The translations under genes were made by a program, and so were the position numbers. Source: Nocardia africana NBRC 100379 (GTDB taxonomy: Bacteria; Actinomycetota; Actinomycetes; Mycobacteriales; Mycobacteriaceae). Taken from it: DNA of 64,000 nucleotides. The notes beneath the pieces are model-generated. The model had not been told where the DNA came from and searched no databases. It saw only the letters and a list, made by a program, of their open reading frames with translations. Position 1 is the stretch's first letter, and the number at the start of each line of letters is the position of its first letter. Positions 63,092 through 64,000 of the stretch are shown here, piece after piece. Location of the stretch: NCBI RefSeq assembly GCF_001612635.1, contig NZ_BDAV01000015.1:1-64000 (forward strand), in the 5' to 3' direction.

Positions 63092-64000
63092 TCAGCCGAG
63101 TGCCGCGCGGGCCTCCGCGGCCAACCGGGCCAGGCGCCCGTCGCCGATCGTATTCAGCGCATTACCCAGGCGATTGGTGACGAAGGCGACCGACATGCCC
63201 GATTCCGGATCGGCGAACGCACCGGAACCACCCACGCCGTAATGGCCGAACGCCCGGCGCAGCGGGCGCCGGGAGGCGATCGGTGGCCGGTGGTATCCCA
63301 GCGTGAACGGCACGGGTACGCCGATGACGTAGTCGCGATGTTCACTGCGCTGCACATGGTTGATGTTCTCGATGGTCTCCGGGCGCAGCAGCGGTTCGCT
63401 CCAGGTCCGGTCCGGCAGCAGCACCCGGCCCTCGTTCGCCAGGGCCCCGTACATCCGGGCCAGGGCACGAGCGGAGAACACCCCGTTGAAGCCGGGCATC
63501 ACCGCGTCGTGCACTCGCGAATCGCCGACCAGCACATCGAAGCCGGCCGGCATCCCGGCCTCGGCGATCGCACCCACTGCGCGGCTGCGGGCGATCACCT
63601 TCGAGGCGGTATCCCAGCGCAGCCCGGGTATGCGCAACCGCGGGAAGGTGCGGGCGATGCGGTGCCGCTCGGATTCGGGCACCCGGTACCAGAACTCCTC
63701 GGTCCGAAGCGGTTCGGCGATCTCGTGCCGCAATACCTCGGTGAACGGCTCACCGGTCGCGCGCTGCACGATTTCCGCGACCAGCCAGCCGAAGGTCACG
63801 GCGTGATACCCCGACCCCTGCAACCGGCGCGGATCCGGTTCGGCGGCCGCCAACGCCGCGATCATCGCGTCGTAGTCGAGAATGCCGTCGGCGTCGGCGG
63901 CCAGGCCGCGCACCTTGTGCAGTCCCGCGCGATGGGTGAGCACCTCCCGTACGGTGATGTCCTGTTTGCCGTTCGCGGCGAATTCCGGCCAGTAGTCGGC
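63092..64000 (-). CDS. serine hydrolase / beta-lactamase-like protein (N-terminus outside window)
   Basis: 302 residues visible; the frame continues upstream of base 64000 (ADYWPEFAANGKQDITVREVLTHRAGL). The YxN-type motif region HAVTFGWLVAEIVQRATGE is followed by FGHYGVGGSGAFADPESGMSVAFVTNRLG, the (H/K)xG-type end of the family. The SxxK box must lie outside the window. Such proteins are esterases, lipases or DD-peptidases; which one cannot be told. Confidence 0.85.
   Translation of the reverse strand, partial: ADYWPEFAANGKQDITVREVLTHRAGLHKVRGLAADADGILDYDAMIAALAAAEPDPRRLQGSGYHAVTFGWLVAEIVQRATGEPFTEVLRHEIAEPLRTEEFWYRVPESERHRIARTFPRLRIPGLRWDTASKVIARSRAVGAIAEAGMPAGFDVLVGDSRVHDAVMPGFNGVFSARALARMYGALANEGRVLLPDRTWSEPLLRPETIENINHVQRSEHRDYVIGVPVPFTLGYHRPPIASRRPLRRAFGHYGVGGSGAFADPESGMSVAFVTNRLGNALNTIGDGRLARLAAEARAALG

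Overview
The window looks like the replication-origin region of a high-GC actinobacterium of the order Mycobacteriales, most probably Nocardia or a close relative. The evidence is gene order. Read from gyrA to pcnA, it carries gyrA-gyrB-DUF721-recF-dnaN-oriC-dnaA-rpmH-rnpA-yidD-yidC-jag-rsmG-parA-parB-GNAT-cwlM-trxA-trxB-anti-sigma-sigM-murJ-DUF6049-nudix-pcnA, which matches the Mycobacterium tuberculosis order from Rv3907c to Rv0008c. DLW-39, UgpABE-like and Zmp1-like proteins fit the same lineage. The window is in reverse orientation to convention: dnaA and the gyrase genes are on the minus strand. The genus is an inference, since no rRNA is present.

Layout. (1) 1-12,590 is accessory DNA next to a tyrosine integrase. 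It holds a 1388-aa STAND-type NTPase with a nuclease-like N-terminus, a SUFU-domain protein, a UvrD-like helicase, a stand-alone Mrr-like PD-(D/E)XK nuclease with a large unassigned C-terminal part, a small membrane protein and a zinc-finger/coiled-coil protein. The island continues past base 1. (2) 12,592-13,117 holds two identical tRNA-Ala(UGC) genes flanking the DLW-39 gene, then tRNA-Ile(GAU). (3) 13,269-22,497 is the DUF3566-gyrA-gyrB-DUF721-recF-dnaN block. (4) 22,498-23,345 is oriC, with DnaA boxes, a DnaA-trio-like tract and two copies of a 46-bp element containing a palindrome centred on CTCGAG sites. (5) 23,346-31,929 runs from dnaA through rpmH to parAB, with parS-like sites. (6) 32,122-47,414 is the envelope, redox and sigma-factor block. 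(7) 47,451-64,000 is more variable: a secreted DUF4185 protein, an MFS transporter, pirin, an XRE/DUF397 cassette, a Zmp1-like peptidase, a UgpABE importer without its ATPase, an L,D-transpeptidase, a cytochrome P450 and a truncated serine hydrolase.

How the parts work together. DnaA melts oriC, DnaN clamps the polymerase, RecF and DUF721 act with the replication apparatus, gyrase relieves supercoils, and ParA/ParB with nearby parS-like sites segregate the new origins. RpmH, RnpA, YidD, YidC and KhpB serve ribosome, tRNA and membrane-protein biogenesis. CwlM, MurJ, DUF6049, SigM with its anti-sigma factor, and the thioredoxin pair belong to envelope synthesis and stress control.

The strongest candidate for something undescribed is the accessory island. 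Two different nuclease-like modules, a STAND NTPase, a helicase and a SUFU-fold protein sit together next to an integrase at a duplicated tRNA-Ala gene, which looks like a composite anti-phage or inter-element conflict island. The repeated CTCGAG palindromes in oriC and the repeat-expanded domain II of DnaA are the most unusual features of the core region.
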